45,892 nt of DNA. Source: Chloroflexi bacterium OHK40. Lineage in GTDB: Bacteria; Chloroflexota; Chloroflexia; Chloroflexales; Chloroflexaceae. The stretch lies in contig SFCB01000031.1 in NCBI GenBank assembly GCA_004367505.1, positions 1 to 45,892 on the forward strand, read 5' to 3'. Position 1 is the first letter of the stretch. Every line of letters starts with the position of its first letter. The notes below the pieces were generated by a model. The model was not told the DNA's origin, made no database searches, and saw nothing but the letters and a program-made list of their open reading frames with translations. A program made the position numbers and the translations under genes. Shown piece after piece: positions 42,476-45,892 of this stretch.

Positions 42476-45400
42476 CTACCGGTTGCGCCGCGCAGGCGCG
42501 GACTCGCTCCGGGCCAGGATCAGCAGGAGCCAGAAGGCGAAGGCGAGATCGGGCCAGAAGTAGAACTGATCGACCAGGCCGTGCACCAGCGCCGCCGCCA
42601 TCGCGGCGGCCAGGCCGGCCCGGAGGGGCGCCGCGCGAGGGGAGAGCGCCGCGCCTCTCCGGTTTTCGTGGTAGAAGCGCATGATCAGCCAGGCGAAGGC
42701 GAGCAGCCCCGGCGGCCCCATGCGCAGCGCGATGTCGAGCAGCAGGTTGTGCGGGTGGGCAGTGTTGATCTCGTTCGTGCCTGCGAGCTCCGGCGCGATG
42801 TAGCGCGGGTAGAGCTGCCCGAACTGATCGAGCCCGATCCCCAGCGGGTGATCACGCAGCATGGCCAGCGCTGAGGCCCACGTTTGCAGGCGGATGGCGC
42901 TACTGGCCCCAAAGGGGTTGAAGCGCTCGACACCGAGCGCGACGATGGCAAGGGCCGCGACGGTCGCAAGGGCTCCCAGGACCCCGAGCGCTCCGAGCAC
43001 CCGCCGGTCGCGCCAGAGGCCGGGCGGCAGGAGCCACGCCGCGAGCACGGCGATCGCCGCCGCCGCCCCGAGGTAGGCGCCTCGCGAGAAGGAGACGAGT
43101 AGCCCGCCCAGGCACAGCGCGGTGATGGCGAGCCATGGGGCGGCGCGGCGCAGCCCCTCGTGGCGCGAGGGCGCGCCCCAGAAGGCCCCGTGGGCCAGGG
43201 CAGCCGCCACGGGCCAGTAGCGGCCCATGGCCAGCCCCAGGTTGTTGGGGTGGCCGTAGAGGCCCGAGACGCGCCGCACCCCCTCTACCAGGAAGCTGTC
43301 TTCGCTGAAGCCGGCTTTCGTGCCGAAGAGGGGGGCCAGGTTCAGCCCGAGAAACTGGAGCACGCCAACCAGGCCCGCCACCGCGCCGCCCACCAGCCAG
43401 AAGATCAGCGCCTGTCGCTCGTAGCCCGTGGTCCAGGGCGCCTGGTCGGCCTGCTGCGGGGCGTCCGTTTGTTCCCTGCGGCTCACAAGCAGCAGCAGCC
43501 CGGCGAAGAGCAGCGGCTCGATGATCAGCCAGCGCAGTTCGCGCAGGGCCGGCCCGCGAACCTCGGCGATCAGCGCGCCCCAGAACCCCGCCGCGAGAAA
43601 GAGCCAGACGGGGGCGAGGTGAGTTGCCAGGCGCCAGAGATCGGTGAGCACGGGCCGGGTGCGCATCCTCCGGCGCGTTTCTACCCACGCCCACCGCGCG
43701 GTTGCCGCACCCAGCGCGATCAGCAGCAGCAACTCGTGGAGCGGGAGGTAGATCCCGCTGTCGCGGATGCCGAAGCGGGCGTCGAAGAGTCCTTTGGGGA
43801 TGAAGTAGAGCGGTACCGTCAGCGGCACGAAGAGCAGCGCGAGCTCGGGCCGGACGAAGGCCAGGCCGCCGAAGAGGGCCAGGCCGGCCAGGGTGAGGGG
43901 CAGTTGCGCCGAGGCACGGTAGGCCACGACCGCGCCGAGGAGCATTCCGATCAGGATGAGACTCTGCGGCTGGATCAGTCTGGCGGCCAGGCGGGGGCTA
44001 CCTCGTGCGCGGGCCTGAGCCGCCGCCAGGCGCGCCGCTAGCCCGTCCAGCGTAGGGAAGAGTGTGGCAAAGGTGGCGCCGGCGCTGAGGGCCAGGGCAG
44101 CAACGAGCGCCAGCGGCCCGTAATCCCAGAGCCAGCCCAGGGGACGCGCGCGGGCCACGATCAGCCGCTCGGGCGCCGGCCCGCCGCGCACCTCCAGCAG
44201 GTGCTCTCCGTCGGGCAGAGCCGGCGCGCTGAGCACCTGGCGACCCGCGACGTTGTCACGGGCCAGGGTTACCGGGGCGCCATCGAGCGTAGCCGCACTC
44301 ACGCCCTCCAGGCCGCCCACCAGGCTGATCGACGTGCCGCTGAAGCGCACGCGCCAGCCGCTGTCGAAGGGCTCGACGGCGGGGTGGGACCAGAGGTGGG
44401 CGCCCACGCCAGCCACAGCGGGTGCGGCGGTGAAGCTCCGCAGCGCCTCGTAGGCGGGGAGGAGCTGCCAATCGCGGCTCACGAGGGCAAAGTAGGGAGT
44501 GGGATCAGCCGGGTCGGGCTCGGCGAAGCCGCCGTAGCGCAGCATCCAGACGTTCATCACCCCCATCCAGGGCCACTCATCGCGGGCGCGCTGGAGCTGG
44601 CCCACCAGGTAGGCGCCCTTCTGCTCCTCGCTCACTGGCGCGCCCCAGGTGAAGCGCCGCTCGGGCGGAATATGTTCTGGCGCACTGTTCCAGCCGAATT
44701 CGGTCACCCAGACCGCCGTGCCTCCATCGCCGTTGGCCTCCATCACCTCCCGCAGCAGCACCACCCGCCCGACGTCGTTGCGGGTATCGACCGGGCGGCG
44801 CCAGTTCCAGTTGTCGCGGCCACGGAGGAAGACGTAGCGGTGCTCGTCGGGTGGCTGGCCGAGGCCATAACTCTGGGCGGCCATCACATCGAAGTAGGCG
44901 GCGCCACCGGCCTTGTAGACGCGGTCGAGATACTCGAGCTCGGTCATGGGCGCACGATCGTCCAGACCGTCGGTAGGCGCGAGGCCGGGAAAGAGGATGA
45001 CCGCCGCAGGGCTGGCCTCTCTGGCAGCAGTGGCGCCCACCCGCAGGAGCTCCACGAACGCCTCGGGCCGGGGCTCCTGCCAGCCCCACTCGTTCTTGAG
45101 GTTAGGCTCGTTCCAGAGCTGGAAGTGGCGCACCGTTGGGCTGCCCGGCGCGTCATCCTGTCCATCGCCGTCGTAGCGCTCCACCACCGTGGCCACGAAG
45201 CGCCCGTAGTCGGCCAGATTGTCGGGCGGGCCGGTCGAGTTGCCATCACGCAGCAGGCCAGCCTGGAACTCGGGGGTGGCGTTGGCTACGGCGCGAGCCC
45301 AGGCCGGCGGGCGCTCCAGGCGCATAATCAAGGCGACGCCGGCGGCGTTGGCCTCGGCGACGATCCGGTCATACTTCGACCAGGCCGAGATGGCGCCGAC

Positions 45401-45730
45401 GGCCTCCAGATTGCGCCGGTCCTCGAAGTCGCCCCGGGCGTGGATCTCGATATCGTCCCAGGGCACCTGCATACGGGCGAAGCGGGCGCCCATACCTGCG
45501 GCCAGTTCAAAGGAGCGGCGCACGGCCTCGGGGTCGGGTTCGAGGTGGATGTTGAAGAGGTTCACGCCCACCACGGGGCCGCCGGCGTGGGGGATCGGCT
45601 CAGGACCGGGTGTGAAGGTAATGCCGCGATTGGCCGCGTTGTCCAGCCAGACGACGGCGGCCATGGCTGCCAGAATCAGGGCATTGAGCATGAGCAGCAG
45701 CGCCAGTCGCGCGGCGGGTGGTGGCTTCAT
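42476..45730 (-). CDS. Glycoside hydrolase-like/O-antigen ligase fusion
   Basis: A 1084-residue membrane protein. After a signal anchor (about 8-28) comes a TIM-barrel glycoside hydrolase-like domain at about 50-440, resembling clan A families such as GH39, with probable acid/base Glu208 (LWNEPN) and nucleophile Glu344 (WVTEFGW). A beta-rich linker at about 440-525 follows. From about 540 the protein is polytopic, with an O-antigen ligase/polymerase (Wzy/WaaL) core: VSGLYGHPNNLG, SFSRGAYLG and AHPHNLLLDIALRMG. The same chain may therefore cut and join glycans outside the membrane. No neighbouring glycan genes are in the window. Convergent with the transporter, 16 bp apart. Confidence 0.9.
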   Translation of the reverse strand: MKPPPAARLALLLMLNALILAAMAAVVWLDNAANRGITFTPGPEPIPHAGGPVVGVNLFNIHLEPDPEAVRRSFELAAGMGARFARMQVPWDDIEIHARGDFEDRRNLEAVGAISAWSKYDRIVAEANAAGVALIMRLERPPAWARAVANATPEFQAGLLRDGNSTGPPDNLADYGRFVATVVERYDGDGQDDAPGSPTVRHFQLWNEPNLKNEWGWQEPRPEAFVELLRVGATAAREASPAAVILFPGLAPTDGLDDRAPMTELEYLDRVYKAGGAAYFDVMAAQSYGLGQPPDEHRYVFLRGRDNWNWRRPVDTRNDVGRVVLLREVMEANGDGGTAVWVTEFGWNSAPEHIPPERRFTWGAPVSEEQKGAYLVGQLQRARDEWPWMGVMNVWMLRYGGFAEPDPADPTPYFALVSRDWQLLPAYEALRSFTAAPAVAGVGAHLWSHPAVEPFDSGWRVRFSGTSISLVGGLEGVSAATLDGAPVTLARDNVAGRQVLSAPALPDGEHLLEVRGGPAPERLIVARARPLGWLWDYGPLALVAALALSAGATFATLFPTLDGLAARLAAAQARARGSPRLAARLIQPQSLILIGMLLGAVVAYRASAQLPLTLAGLALFGGLAFVRPELALLFVPLTVPLYFIPKGLFDARFGIRDSGIYLPLHELLLLIALGAATARWAWVETRRRMRTRPVLTDLWRLATHLAPVWLFLAAGFWGALIAEVRGPALRELRWLIIEPLLFAGLLLLVSRREQTDAPQQADQAPWTTGYERQALIFWLVGGAVAGLVGVLQFLGLNLAPLFGTKAGFSEDSFLVEGVRRVSGLYGHPNNLGLAMGRYWPVAAALAHGAFWGAPSRHEGLRRAAPWLAITALCLGGLLVSFSRGAYLGAAAAIAVLAAWLLPPGLWRDRRVLGALGVLGALATVAALAIVALGVERFNPFGASSAIRLQTWASALAMLRDHPLGIGLDQFGQLYPRYIAPELAGTNEINTAHPHNLLLDIALRMGPPGLLAFAWLIMRFYHENRRGAALSPRAAPLRAGLAAAMAAALVHGLVDQFYFWPDLAFAFWLLLILARSESAPARRNR

Positions 45731-45739
45731 AGCGGGCCG

Positions 45740-45748
45740 AGTATACCA
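45740..45748 (-). promoter_or_regulatory. Extended -10 promoter of the fusion gene
   Basis: Minus-strand TGGTATACT, an extended -10 just 9 bases before the ATG at 45730. The transcript would be almost leaderless, and no good ribosome binding site is seen. Confidence 0.5.
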
Positions 45749-45892
45749 GAAGTCCGCCCGCGAGTCGGATGGACCAGACCCGGGGGGTGGCGTATCTTTC
45801 TGCCTCTCCCGCTCTTAGAGAGGGCGCCAGGGCCTGCCCCGCGCAACCGGGGGCCCAGCAGCAGCATTGACTTGTTCGAGATATTGCAAATC

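Noticed and set aside
1-45892. tRNA, rRNA or CRISPR features
   Set aside because: I saw no T-arm signature in a cloverleaf context, no rRNA motifs and no regularly spaced direct repeats longer than about 20 bp.

Overview
The window is GC-rich and gene-dense. It is dominated by a long division and cell-wall (dcw) cluster. I infer a member of the phylum Chloroflexota, from the shape of the dcw cluster, the dispersed palindromic repeats and the general gene complement. Nothing in the window proves the taxon. I found no rRNA, tRNA, CRISPR array or intact mobile element.

Layout. 1-1790: the left edge holds a strong leftward promoter whose spacer is occupied by a perfect Bacillus-type LexA box. 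It is followed by palindromic repeats, a small coiled-coil gene and convergent moaC. The moaC/mraZ spacer carries a near-consensus promoter, three GTGGGG boxes at 10-bp steps (MraZ operator) and a second, inverted set of such boxes beside moaC. 1791-21144: mraZ, rsmH, ftsL-like, ftsI, murF, mraY, murD, a rhomboid protease, ftsW, murG, a membrane protein, murC, murB, ddl, ftsQ, ftsA and ftsZ, all on +. Together they make lipid II and the septal machine. murE is absent. 21145-21743 holds a likely ftsZ terminator and a fully consensus promoter that fires into a perfect 15-bp hairpin.

22021-29027 is on the minus strand. It holds an ACT-malic enzyme behind a leader terminator, a PAS/GAF sensor kinase with a LuxR-type regulator, and a beta-propeller (Asp-box) protein coupled to a MoaD/ThiS-like protein ending in Gly-Gly. 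29208-32804 is a + operon of circularly permuted ATP-grasp, alpha-E and transglutaminase-like proteins. This trio is recurrent and little characterised. 32888-33500 is a decayed transposase, followed by a DUF547 protein and a small membrane-protein fragment.

35085-39124 is the most notable stretch: a vitamin K-dependent carboxylase homologue, a B12-binding/radical SAM protein and an ATP-grasp protein. The radical SAM frame ends at TGA, but reading that TGA as selenocysteine gives a Cys-Sec-Ala-Glu-Pro tail. A stem-loop sits at the spacing expected of a bacterial SECIS, and the true stop then abuts the next ribosome binding site. Beyond it lie a YggX-like protein, a formyltransferase, a zinc ribbon, a nickel/cobalt transporter, and a 1084-residue fusion of a glycoside hydrolase-like domain to an O-antigen ligase-like membrane domain. 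Bases 45749-45892 show nothing I can assign.
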